64,000 nucleotides of DNA from Affinundibacterium macrobrachii (GTDB lineage Bacteria; Pseudomonadota; Gammaproteobacteria; Burkholderiales; Burkholderiaceae_D), in contig NZ_BMYT01000006.1 of NCBI RefSeq assembly GCF_014652415.1, positions 447 to 64,446 of the forward strand, written 5' to 3'. Position 1 is the first letter of the stretch; each line of letters begins with the position of its first letter. The notes below the pieces were generated by a model that worked only from the letters and a program-made list of their open reading frames with translations, did no database searches and was not told the origin of the DNA. Both the position numbers and the translations under genes were made by a program. Shown here in pieces: positions 39,931 through 48,875 of this stretch.

Positions 39931-39956
39931 GATCAAACTCCTAATATGAATCGTAT

Positions 39957-40193
39957 TTAATGAAAGATATGTGGTGCTTCGTGACTTTTTTGTTCATGCG
40001 TAGATCGCTGTACTTGTTCTATCGTGGTTTGCGCCTGTGCCACCATTTTTGATAATTCGGCAAAGGCGTTGAGATCTAAGCGCAAAGAAATCGATTGCAG
40101 GCTGAGGTGAACCACGCCACATTCTGGGCAAATCATAATTTCCCCAATTTTGCTGTTCGCGATACTCAAGTGTTTGCAGGCATTATTTTTCAT
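39957..40193 (-). CDS. Small protein with CPEC zinc-ribbon half motif
   Basis: The 78-residue protein has ICPECGVVHLSL, a single C-P-x-C knuckle, plus an upstream Cys/His pair (NACKHLS) that could complete a metal site. A helical C-terminal half follows. The start at 40193 is preferred over the longer frame because GAGATCC precedes it. It lies 26 bp upstream of the DUF2325 gene and is probably co-transcribed with it. Confidence 0.7.
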   Translation of the reverse strand: MKNNACKHLSIANSKIGEIMICPECGVVHLSLQSISLRLDLNAFAELSKMVAQAQTTIEQVQRSTHEQKSHEAPHIFH

Positions 40194-40699
40194 GGCGGAT
40201 CTCACAGATGGTGAATGGCAAATGGATGTGCGTGTTCGTTTCCAGCAGCACGGTGGATAGCTAGCTTGTTCAGCTTGAATAAGTAAATAAGTGAGGCAGA
40301 CAGCGCGAAGGAAATTGGATTAATCTACGCGCTTGCTTAGTGTCGAAATACGTTGGGCACGCGCTTAGCCATGCACAGCTTGCGGGTCTGGCAAATGCAT
40401 TTAAAACTGGCTTATTGCTGACGAGTGGTGATTGTTCATCCACCAGCACACCGACTATGCTTGCTATGCAATGCATGATGTCTCCACATAAGTGGCACTG
40501 GCTGGCGATGACTGGCTGGTGCTTAAAAATTTAAGACGAAGGGCAGAGGTTTTATGCTCCAGTTACAACATAATAGGCCGCAGTAACGATGACCTGATGT
40601 CTTCACACACAAGAACTTGCTAACGTAGTGCGTAAGTACGGCGTTTGCTGTTGTTGTGTAAGGATTTTCTACTACGTTCTTTCTGATTGCGTGTTCTGA
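40194..40699. other. Intergenic region with no supported gene
   Basis: Short frames occur on both strands but none has a ribosome site or recognisable motif. The region separates hemP from the DUF2325 pair and should carry the promoter of the latter. Confidence 0.4.
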
Positions 40700-40885
40700 C
40701 TATTTGGTCAAAATGAGTTTTCCCATTGCAGTACAACGCAATCGATATACCATGCCTTGATGTTCGATCTCGATTTCTTGATGACCTTGCAAAATGTCTT
40801 GGCTAGCTAGGCGTAAAGGTGGAACAGTATTAGAAACAGGTTTCAGCAAGGCAGGACTGGGCTGACTGAGTTCTTGGGGATTCAT
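40700..40885 (-). CDS. hemP: Hemin uptake protein HemP
   Basis: The 61-residue protein carries the HemP signature in its C-terminal half: LASQDILQGHQEIEIEHQG followed by VYRLR and GKLILTK. HemP is small and iron-repressed; in Burkholderia it is needed for haem receptor expression. A Fur-box palindrome 39 bp upstream supports iron control. The usual haem receptor and ABC transporter genes are not next to it. Confidence 0.93.
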   Translation of the reverse strand: MNPQELSQPSPALLKPVSNTVPPLRLASQDILQGHQEIEIEHQGMVYRLRCTAMGKLILTK

Positions 40886-40923
40886 AAAATTACAGGCCTA
40901 AAGTTAAACGAGGATTTTATTAT

Positions 40924-40944
40924 AAATGCGAATCATTCTCATTT
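40924..40944. promoter_or_regulatory. Fur box between hemP and the C1 peptidase
   Basis: AAATGCGAATCATTCTCATTT is palindromic apart from one pair. It lies 39 bp before the hemP start and 100 bp before the divergent peptidase gene, so either or both may be iron-repressed. Confidence 0.85.
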
Positions 40945-41043
40945 ACAAGGAATATTTTTATGGATGGGATAGTAAAGCTTGTGGTGTGATTGAGTGGATA
41001 GTAGTGCGCTTAAAGAAATGAGAAAACTAGAAAGCGAGTAAGC

Positions 41044-41820
41044 ATGGCGAAAACATTATTCTTGTGGCAGGCAGATGCGCTTGATGCACGCGATCATCGG
41101 TTTCGTGCCAGTGTTCGCGATTTGCCTAAGCAGATTGATTTGCGGCCTGATTGTCCGCCGGTGTTTGATCAAGGTGAGCGTATTGGCAGTTGCACTGCAA
41201 ACGCGGTTTGTCATGCCTTTCTCTATAACTTAAATCGGCAGGCACGATTGGCTGGGCAGGCTATACCTAAATATCATCCTTCTCGACTTTTTCTCCATTA
41301 CAACGCACGCGCATTGGCGGGCACGCAGCACGAAAACCGCGGAGCGCAGATTCGTGATGCCATGAAGAGTATCGCTAAGCATGGTTTATGCCGTGAGCAA
41401 AGTTGGCCGTATCGAGCGCATCGCTATGCCGATCCGCCACCAGCAGTTGCGTATCAACAAGCATTGAATTTTCAAAGCATTGAATACCAACGCTTGCAGC
41501 AAGATTTGCTTGAGTTGAAACACTGTTTGGCAGAAGGTTTTCCATTTGTATTGGGGATGACTGTGTATAGCGCGTTCACAAGTGCGGCGGTGCAAGCGCG
41601 AGGCGTATTGTCCTTGCCAAAAAAAGACGAAGAGAAAATCGGCGGCCACGCGGTGCTTGCGGTTGCCTATAACGATAAGACAGAGCGATTTCTGCTGATG
41701 AATTCTTGGGGGCCGACATGGGGGCAACGTGGCTACTTCAGCGTACCGTATGAATATCTACTGCAAGAAAAATTAGCGCGCGATTTTTGGACTTTGCGTG
41801 CAGTTGAGGAGGGGGCTTGA
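41044..41820 (+). CDS. C1-family (papain-like) cysteine peptidase
   Basis: This 258-residue protein has the full papain catalytic set: Gln43 (oxyanion hole, VFDQG), Cys50 (IGSCTANA), His202 (GGHAVLAVAYN) and Asn220 (MNSWGPTWG). There is no signal peptide and no propeptide, so it is probably a cytosolic, constitutively mature enzyme. Prodomain-less C1 proteins of this type occur in many bacteria, but their targets are unknown. It is divergent from hemP across a Fur box. Confidence 0.9.
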   Translation: MAKTLFLWQADALDARDHRFRASVRDLPKQIDLRPDCPPVFDQGERIGSCTANAVCHAFLYNLNRQARLAGQAIPKYHPSRLFLHYNARALAGTQHENRGAQIRDAMKSIAKHGLCREQSWPYRAHRYADPPPAVAYQQALNFQSIEYQRLQQDLLELKHCLAEGFPFVLGMTVYSAFTSAAVQARGVLSLPKKDEEKIGGHAVLAVAYNDKTERFLLMNSWGPTWGQRGYFSVPYEYLLQEKLARDFWTLRAVEEGA

Positions 41821-41877
41821 AGCTGATGGAAAATGACGGAAATAAGTGAGCAAGATAAGCTAGGTTCAAATAAAAAG

Positions 41878-41970
41878 ACACCTTATCTATCTCGCAATCA
41901 AGGCACATTTTTGCGCCCGCAAATGACAATATTCATCCAGTGCCATGATTGTATTAGACAGATAAGGTGT
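41878..41970. repeat. 93-bp element bounded by 15-bp inverted repeats
   Basis: ACACCTTATCTATCT (41878-41892) is the inverted copy of AGACAGATAAGGTGT (41956-41970) with one mismatch; the outer 11 bp are perfect. The 63-bp interior has no ORF. It could be a long-range terminator stem, a protein-binding pair or a tiny non-autonomous mobile element. No flanking target duplication is evident. Confidence 0.6.
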
Positions 41971-42333
41971 GGTGAAGAAACCCTTTGTGCTTTAAATATC
42001 TGAAAGTTTTTTCCTATAGTTGTTGCTTTCATTTTGTTGAAGTTTGATTGCAGACCGAAGACCCATTCTCACAATTCACGATTCTTGCTAGCTGCATTGT
42101 TATTCGTATTGCTAAATCCAGAAATGGCAAACACGGAAATATCAAGTGCTGCCAATACATAGCAACCGCAGGCAGAAACATCTTGTAGAAAACTTGGCGA
42201 CATTCGAGCAAGTACATCCGTCACGCACCATCCGTACGTGAGCAGATCTAACAGAAGCAATATAGAAAACAGTTTTGAATAGCCTTCGCTGATTCAAACA
42301 CGGCCTTCCGCAGTGCTTCAATTGAGATCGACA

Positions 42334-42500
42334 GGCCGGTATCCGGGCTTGCAAGTTTTGTTACATCGCCTTCCCAGTTATTCAAACCAGTGGCGTGGAT
42401 GATGTAACCACACTTACTTACCGTTGCGGAGGCAGCAGTGGCTTAGCGATGATGTTTCTATCGTGACCACTTTCCCGTTTAACGCGATTCAAGATAATGA
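42334..42500 (-). promoter_or_regulatory. Cobalamin riboswitch (B12 box), apparently orphan
   Basis: Read on the minus strand in order are AAACGGGAA (42480-42472), GCTGCCTCCGCAACGGTAAG, the GCCACTGG segment, CTGGGAAGGCGATG and the B12 box AGCCCGGATACCGGCC (42349-42334). These are the conserved blocks of the AdoCbl riboswitch in the correct order and spacing. Transcription runs leftwards toward 41971, where I find no recognisable gene: short frames at 42029-42354 match nothing I know. The next gene to the left is on the opposite strand. Confidence 0.92.
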
Positions 42501-42683
42501 AGCGCGCACCTGTTATATAAAAGTGTAACATAGACATTTTATTGCCTTATGGAAATTCAAGTCCAGCTGTTGTTTTTTTGAATGCCTTAGAGATGTCTGC
42601 GTTAGCAATGTAGTTGCGATACGTAGTTTTATAAAGCAACCGAGATTGACATGATGCTTTGTTCAATACCAAGCAAAACCGCG

Positions 42684-44106
42684 CTACAGCGTAGCTTGGT
42701 AGGAGAGAACGATTTCAACGCACAAGCTACCATTGACTAGATTGCTACCAACTATTTTTCCTTAGTGGCTACGCATGATTTGTCTGGCAATCGCTAAGCC
42801 TAAGCCATGCTCTTGGAACTGCTGTGATTTACTGGTGCGACAATAAAGGGCCAAAAAGACACTCTCTAATTCTTCTTCAGGTGCGCCTGAGCCTCGATCC
42901 ATGATCTTGGTTGAGACCTGTTGGTAAACAGCGTCATTAGCTAACTCAATAGTGATATCGCTTTGTTGCGGATTGTATTTGAACGCGCCATGTAAAATAT
43001 TTTCTATCGCACGAGCTAGTAAATCTAGGTGCTCTTTTACAATGGTCGATGAAGGCAATCGATTTAAAGGTGAAATATTGCTTTGTTGTAGACTCGCTTC
43101 AAGGCTTGCGTCAGTCAGCAACTCTTTAAATAGCTTGTGCCCCCCCCGGTATCTTTTTTTTTGGGCACCAATATTGCTACTGCCAGTACGTCCACCGTCA
43201 CTTCAATAGGCACCCGCTTCCAATCTAGCAAACGGTAGTGATTCACCAATCAGCATATCCATGCGTCTACATTCTCTTTTTATTTTTTCCAAGTAAAGCG
43301 TGGAGCGATCTGGTTGTTGATATGCAAGTTTCACAGATGTAGGTGCGCAAAAGATGAACGTAATTCGTGTGAAACGTCATGCAGTAATTTGGTTTGGCGT
43401 TCCATCATGGAGCTGATTTGTTGCGACGTAAACTCGAAGTCCCGGCCTAAGTCGCTGAGCTCGTCATTGCGAGGATCACTTTGAAACCGAGGTGATAAAT
43501 CACCTTCAGATGCGGCTGCAAAGGCGAGACGTAAGGCCACACATTGACGTGCAAAATGCCAAACCAATAGCGCAGCGAAAAGTAAGCTGGCAACGATAGT
43601 CACAATGATAAAACGATAGCGGTTATAGAAAAATCGTGTGGTAATCTTTTCCTTTGAGGGTGGAGGGCGCTAGTCGTGTTGGCGCGATGTCATTGTCTCT
43701 GCTATTCATCCGTGGAGGTTTAGATGAAAATTCTCTTAATGTTCTGGAAGAGAACAATGAAGGTTGCCATCTAGCGGAGAACCTAATGGTTCTCTCAAAT
43801 TTGGTAGAAATAGCAGAAACAGCTGTTGTGGAATGATTTATACGAAACGTACCGAGTTGCTTGCCGGGTCCTGTTTTACTATTTCGCGTACTTGATCCAG
43901 TGTTGTCTGAGCTACTTTACGGTGAAGAACTTGGTTTCCTCGCACATCCGATGCATATACCTGATGGCGTTGCATACTCCGAAATAATTCCGCAGCGCTT
44001 GTACACCACCATATTGAATGACTGCGGCCGCGCCACTGATCGCATCTTCTACACGCGGTCCTGACGCAAGACTAGCGAGTCGCTTACTTTTAAATTTCGC
44101 CGAGCT
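42684..44106 (-). pseudogene. Degraded sensor histidine kinase (CpxA-like)
   Basis: Reading the minus strand across several frames reconstructs a membrane kinase. A sensor region is in two frames (RVEDAISGAAAVIQYGG, then RQQVYASDVRGNQVL). A membrane helix and HAMP with HDVSHELRS follow (43331-43603). The HisKA end is in another frame (LAYQQPDRSTLYLEKIK, MLIGESLPFARLEAG), then the ATPase part (NILHGAFKYNP, DRGSGAPEEEL, GLGLAIARQIM at 42762-43121). An in-frame TAA follows RSH, and the frame then continues GKIVGSN to a stop at 42684. Frameshifts, homopolymer runs (C and T tracts at 43140-43160) and altered N and G1 boxes show decay. No partner response regulator remains. Confidence 0.85.
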
Positions 44107-44315
44107 CTAGCAGGCTTTAGCAACTATTGCATCGAGTAGCGGTGCAGGTAACAGCAACACGCAACTGAGCGATTTTGCAAACATTGACGAGTAACTTTTC
44201 GACTGAAAATCAATGCGGCAATGTGATCAACATTGTTGCATAAGCTTGCCTAAATGCTGAGTTGTTTAGTGGTGCTGAGCGGCGATCGAGAATATATAAA
44301 TTTAGGAGGGAAAAG

Positions 44316-45171
44316 ATGAATGCTCATGCTCAGGGATTGATTCAAGATTTAGAATCTATTCCTAAGCTTAGAGCGGATAGCCGTTCGAGTTTGCGGTGGT
44401 TAGCATCGGGCGCCGCAAGTTTGCTGATGTCGGGTTGTGGCGGTGCAGGTAACACGACAATGACCACTAACGCAAACTCGGCTACAAGTTCAGACACCGG
44501 TACCAGCTCCGGAACCAGCACGCGCTCTTGCATAATCATCCCCGAGGAAGCAGCGAGCCCCAATCCGGGTGATGGCACTAATTCCAACGGGCGCAATATA
44601 GTCAATTTGCTGACTATGAGTGGTAAAGTCAGGCAGGATATCCGTAGCATAATTAACGACGCTAGTGGGACTGCCTCGGGTACTCCTTTTACAATTAAGT
44701 TGACCTTCAATGACGCGAAAACAGTTGCGCACTTGCTAATGGCTTTGCCGTGCATTTGTGGCACTGTGACCGTGATGAAAATTATTCTTTGTATTCAAGT
44801 GGCGTTATGAATCAAAACTAGTTACGCGGAGTACAAGAAACGAATGCCCCTGGAGATGTAAGATTTACTACGATTTCCCCTGCTTGTTACACTAGACCTA
44901 TTCCGCATGTGCATTTCGAGGTATTTCGTGTTTGGCAAAGAGTACAAGTGTGTTGAATCGTATCAAGACTTCACAATTTACTTTTTCTATATGTAGTTTG
45001 AATGAGGTATATATCTATAGCGGATATGGCGCCGGTGCGCGTAATTTAGCGCAAATTGGCTATCCCACAGATAATGTGTTTAGTGATGGTACAGCTCTGC
45101 AAATGAGTCGAGTCACAGGTAATTTGAAAGAGGGTTACGTCGCTACTTTAAATTTGAATGTTAGTAGTTAG
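44316..45171 (+). pseudogene. Disrupted intradiol ring-cleavage dioxygenase-like gene
   Basis: The ATG at 44316 has GGAGG upstream. The first frame (to about 44730) reads a twin-arginine-free leader with a Cys near LMSGCGGAG and a region ending in GKVRQDIRS..GTPFTIKLTF. The gene then continues in another frame with GFAVHLWHCDRDENYSLYSSG, an in-frame TAG, LRGVQETNAPGDVRFTTISPACY and IPHVHFEVFR. It shifts again into the frame NRIKTSQ..YPTDNVFSDGTALQMSRVTG, ending at 45171. The Tyr/His iron-ligand regions of the protocatechuate dioxygenase fold are still readable. At least two frameshifts and one nonsense codon make it a pseudogene. Confidence 0.87.
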
Positions 45172-45180
45172 ATTGAGCGA

Positions 45181-46104
45181 TTACAGCAGTTCTATACTTG
45201 GTAGTTTCAAGAAACTGGTTTCGCGAATGGTGGCGACAAAATCTTTCAGATAGCTTTTGTCGCTCATTTCAGGCAGAGAGGCCGCGTATAGGCTGCCGAT
45301 TAATCCCGCCTTGGTAATGCGTTTTGCGAGTACATAGTCGCGGTTTACATAATTCTGTGCAGCCCACATCGGTAAGGTTGCAATGCCACGTTTACTGGCG
45401 ACCAATTGCATCATGGCCACCGTCAATTCTGTCGTGCGGCGACCAGCACTGTTGACGCCTGCGGGCAGCAATACTTGTCTGACGATATCTAGCATCTCAT
45501 CTGGTACCGGGTAGGTGATTAAAGTATCGCTCGCAAAGTCTTGCGCTAGTAAATAATCGCGCTCTGCTAGCGCGTGGTCTTTTGCAATCAGTGCGATGAT
45601 CTCAAAGCGGAATAGCGGATGGTAATTGACCTTTTCGCTGATGTCAGTCTCAGACACGATTGCGATATCCGCACGGTGTTCATACAGTAAGCCAACCGGA
45701 TCAGCTTGAAACCCTGACACGATATCCAGCTCAACTTCCGGCCAACGAGTGCGAAATACATCCATCGCTGGCATCAACCAATCAAAGCAAGTATGGCATT
45801 CCACCGCGATGCGTAATTGCCCTGCGACTCCTTGCGCTTGCCGCGCTAGATCACGTTCAGCAGCTGCTACTTGTGGCAACACTGTGTTTGCTAATTGCAG
45901 CAAGCGTTCCCCCGCCGCAGTGAAGCGTATCGGCGTGGTCTTGCGTTCAAACAGTGGGCTACCGTAGTGCTCCTCTAAGAGTTTGATTTGATGCGATAAC
46001 GCCGATTGCGTTAAGTTTAATAAACTTGCGGCGCGCAGCAAATTACCTGCCTCTTGCAGCGCTTGCAAAGTTTTTAAATGGCGAATTTCTAAAATAGAGA
46101 TCAT
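45181..46104 (-). CDS. metR: LysR-family regulator MetR
   Basis: The 307-residue LysR protein has an N-terminal winged HTH (LKTLQALQEAGNLLRAASLLNLTQSALSHQIKLLEEHYG) and a substrate domain beginning LRIAVECHTCFDWLMPAM, a MetR hallmark. It is divergent from metE, the standard arrangement. MetR activates metE with homocysteine as co-inducer. A perfect TGAA-N5-TTCA site lies between the genes. Confidence 0.92.
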   Translation of the reverse strand: MISILEIRHLKTLQALQEAGNLLRAASLLNLTQSALSHQIKLLEEHYGSPLFERKTTPIRFTAAGERLLQLANTVLPQVAAAERDLARQAQGVAGQLRIAVECHTCFDWLMPAMDVFRTRWPEVELDIVSGFQADPVGLLYEHRADIAIVSETDISEKVNYHPLFRFEIIALIAKDHALAERDYLLAQDFASDTLITYPVPDEMLDIVRQVLLPAGVNSAGRRTTELTVAMMQLVASKRGIATLPMWAAQNYVNRDYVLAKRITKAGLIGSLYAASLPEMSDKSYLKDFVATIRETSFLKLPSIELL

Positions 46105-46209
46105 GGCAGCGTACAGATTTGATATGTGCTGTAGTTATTTAATTCCCTTTTTCGCTTCGCAGAGGAAGAGGGATTACGTTTTAGCGAATGTAGTACTTCA
46201 GCTTAATTA

Positions 46210-46222
46210 TGAAAAATTTTCA
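46210..46222. promoter_or_regulatory. MetR binding site
   Basis: TGAAAAATTTTCA matches the MetR consensus TGAA-N5-TTCA perfectly. It lies in the metR-metE intergenic region, 106 bp from the metR start. A related TTCA-N5-TGAA sequence follows near 46238-46250. Confidence 0.8.
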
Positions 46223-46379
46223 AGTTAAATATAAAAATTCATCGTTTGAATCATAATGGATTTGCTCTCATCATAGCGAAATACTTAGTCACTAGTACTC
46301 AGTACCTTAGTTCAGCACTGAAATTTAGCACTTAAACCCAGCACCGAATACTTAAAATTTTAAACAGCAGGAGCATATG

Positions 46380-48695
46380 ATGAGCATCGCCCATATTTTA
46401 GGATTTCCGCGCATAGGCGCACAACGAGAGTTGAAATTTGCCCAAGAAGCTTTTTGGCGTGGCGAAATAAATGAGGCGACTCTGCGTGATGTCGGAAGTG
46501 ATTTGCGCGCGCGGCATTGGGCATTGCAACAGGAAGCGGGCTTGGATTTTGTGACGGTTGGAGATTTTGCTTGGTATGACCAAGTGCTGAGTACGCTCAG
46601 TTTATTTGGTGCCTTACCTATCCGTTATGGTTTTGACGGTCAGCACACGAGCTTAGAAAATTATTTCACCGCCGCCCGCGGCAATGCACAACATGTAGCG
46701 ATGGAAATGACCAAATGGTTCGACACCAATTATCATTATTTAGTCCCTGAATGGACAGCCGATACCGAGTTTCAGCTGCAGAAAAATAATGCATTACTAG
46801 AAGAAGTTCGGCAAGCACAGCAACTTGGTCATCGAGTCAAAGTCAGTTTGCTTGGCCCTTTGAGTTTGTTGTATCTAGGTAAGGTGAAATCAGGTTTAAA
46901 TTCTTCTTTGGACTTATTGCATAAGATACTTCCGGCCTATCAAAACTTGTTGAGCGCTTTACAAGAAATCGGTGTGGAGTGGGTGCAAATCGATGAGCCT
47001 ATTCTGGTTGTAGACTTGAGTCCAGAATGGTTGCGAGCGTTTCAACCTAGTTATCAGTTACTGAGTGCGAAGGCGCCGAAATTATTGTTGACTACTTATT
47101 TTGATGCGGTCGCCGAGCATGCGGATTTACTACATCGTTTGCCAGTTGATGGTGTGCATATTGATGTAGTGCGAGCACCGCAACAGCTGGACGCATTGCT
47201 GAAGGATTGGCCACAAGGGCGGGTTCTGTCTTTGGGGGTGATTGATGGTCGTAATATTTGGCGCGCTGATTTATCGACACTTCTTCAACGATATCTTCCA
47301 GTTCATGCCCAGTTGCAGGCTAAGCGAGCGCCCTTGTGGTTGGCCGCCAGTTGTTCTCTATTGCATGTACCCGTTGATTTAGATGTGGAAAATAAACTCG
47401 ATCCAGAATTACGTTCATGGCTGGCATTCGCCGTACAAAAACTAACGGAAATTGTTAGTTTAAAACACGCCTTGGATGGGCGCCTAGAAACGGTACAAGC
47501 GCAATTCACACTGGCCGATGCTGCGCTACAAAGTCGCCGCGTTTCCAAACGGATCCATATCGATGCTGTGCAGAAGCGATTAACCCAAGTTCAGCACAGC
47601 GATGCAGAGAGAAAGTCACCTTTCGCACAGCGTATCATCGCGCAACAACAGCGATTTGATTTGCCATTATTTCCTACAACTACGATAGGTTCATTTCCTC
47701 AAACTACAACCATCCGTCAAGCACGTGCTGCCTATAAGCGTGGTGGTCTCAAACATTTGGAATACCTAGAAGCGATGCGTGCCGAGATTGCGCACGTCGT
47801 CGCGGCACAAGAAAAAATCGGTCTCGATGTTTTGGTACACGGTGAAGCTGAACGCAATGACATGGTGGAATATTTTGGTGAGCAATTATGGGGTTATGGC
47901 TTCACTCAATTTGGTTGGGTACAAAGTTATGGTTCGCGCTGTGTAAAACCACCATTTATATACGGTGATGTTTGTCGACCCGAAGCGATGACGGTGACCT
48001 GGAGCGCTTATGCACAAAGCCTCACACAGAAGCCTATGAAGGGTATGTTAACTGGGCCGATCACGATGTTGCAATGGTCATTCGTACGCGATGATCAGCC
48101 ACGCTCAACCACAGCGCTACAAATTGCTTTGGCCTTACGCGATGAAGTGGCTGATTTAGAAAAAGCGGGAATCGGTATGATACAAATTGATGAACCAGCA
48201 TTTCGTGAAGGGCTACCTTTGAAGCAAAAAGATTGGACTGCGTATCTAGAAAATGCCGTGTACGCATTCAAATTGTGCTCTGCCGTAGTCAGTGATGAGA
48301 CGCAAATTCATACCCATATGTGCTATGCCGAGTTTAATGACATTTTGCCGTGGATTGCGGCGATGGATGCGGATGTCATCAGCATAGAAACGTCGCGCTC
48401 CGCAATGGAATTATTAGAGGGCTTTAGCGACTTCGCTTACCCAAATCACATTGGCCCTGGCGTCTACGATATTCATTCACCGCGCGTTGCAAAGATGAGT
48501 GAGATGCAAACCTTACTGCAAAAGGCGCGCCAACTATTACCCGATCAAAGTATATGGGTAAATCCTGATTGTGGTTTGAAAACACGTGCTTGGCCAGAAG
48601 CCTTGGCAGCACTAGAGCACATGGTACAAGCTGCAAAGTTGTTGCGTGCTAGTTGTGAAGAATTAGAAGAAGACCCACATCAAAATTGTTGTTGA
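46380..48695 (+). CDS. metE: Cobalamin-independent methionine synthase MetE
   Basis: MetE transfers the methyl group of 5-methyltetrahydropteroyl-triglutamate to homocysteine. The 771-residue protein has both barrels: N-terminal [14 protein letters not shown] and C-terminal [12 protein letters not shown]. Zinc/homocysteine residues are in HTHMCYAEF, the following Glu and NPDCGLKTR. Tandem ATGs occur at 46377 and 46380; the second is better spaced from AGGAG. Regulation by MetR is likely. No B12 riboswitch precedes it, although one is present nearby without a gene. Confidence 0.96.
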   Translation: MSIAHILGFPRIGAQRELKFAQEAFWRGEINEATLRDVGSDLRARHWALQQEAGLDFVTVGDFAWYDQVLSTLSLFGALPIRYGFDGQHTSLENYFTAARGNAQHVAMEMTKWFDTNYHYLVPEWTADTEFQLQKNNALLEEVRQAQQLGHRVKVSLLGPLSLLYLGKVKSGLNSSLDLLHKILPAYQNLLSALQEIGVEWVQIDEPILVVDLSPEWLRAFQPSYQLLSAKAPKLLLTTYFDAVAEHADLLHRLPVDGVHIDVVRAPQQLDALLKDWPQGRVLSLGVIDGRNIWRADLSTLLQRYLPVHAQLQAKRAPLWLAASCSLLHVPVDLDVENKLDPELRSWLAFAVQKLTEIVSLKHALDGRLETVQAQFTLADAALQSRRVSKRIHIDAVQKRLTQVQHSDAERKSPFAQRIIAQQQRFDLPLFPTTTIGSFPQTTTIRQARAAYKRGGLKHLEYLEAMRAEIAHVVAAQEKIGLDVLVHGEAERNDMVEYFGEQLWGYGFTQFGWVQSYGSRCVKPPFIYGDVCRPEAMTVTWSAYAQSLTQKPMKGMLTGPITMLQWSFVRDDQPRSTTALQIALALRDEVADLEKAGIGMIQIDEPAFREGLPLKQKDWTAYLENAVYAFKLCSAVVSDETQIHTHMCYAEFNDILPWIAAMDADVISIETSRSAMELLEGFSDFAYPNHIGPGVYDIHSPRVAKMSEMQTLLQKARQLLPDQSIWVNPDCGLKTRAWPEALAALEHMVQAAKLLRASCEELEEDPHQNCC

Positions 48696-48875
48696 TGGCA
48701 GAGAAAGCCTCAGCCCTGCAATCCTTCAACTACATGTTTCTTCGGCGAGCGGTTTTAACTGCGACTACATGATGCAAACTTTGTAGAAGAGCATAAACCT
48801 GCGCCGTAAGACCTTTGATGGATCGATGGCACAGGTTTCACTCTGATTAGTATTTGATGTTTGAATGAAGAACTT

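Noticed and set aside
40340-40534. 64-codon frame between hemP and the DUF2325 pair
   Set aside because: Non-ATG start, no Shine-Dalgarno and no family resemblance.
42029-42354. Short minus-strand frames behind the cobalamin riboswitch as its target gene
   Set aside because: They overlap each other in different frames, lack ribosome sites and match no B12-related protein I know.
42762-43121. Stand-alone ATPase-domain protein
   Set aside because: It is the C-terminal fragment of a kinase whose other parts lie in order upstream in other frames; it is best read as part of a pseudogene.
43861-44064. Plus-strand frame of 67 codons
   Set aside because: The minus strand here reads as the sensor domain of the degraded kinase; the plus frame is its shadow.
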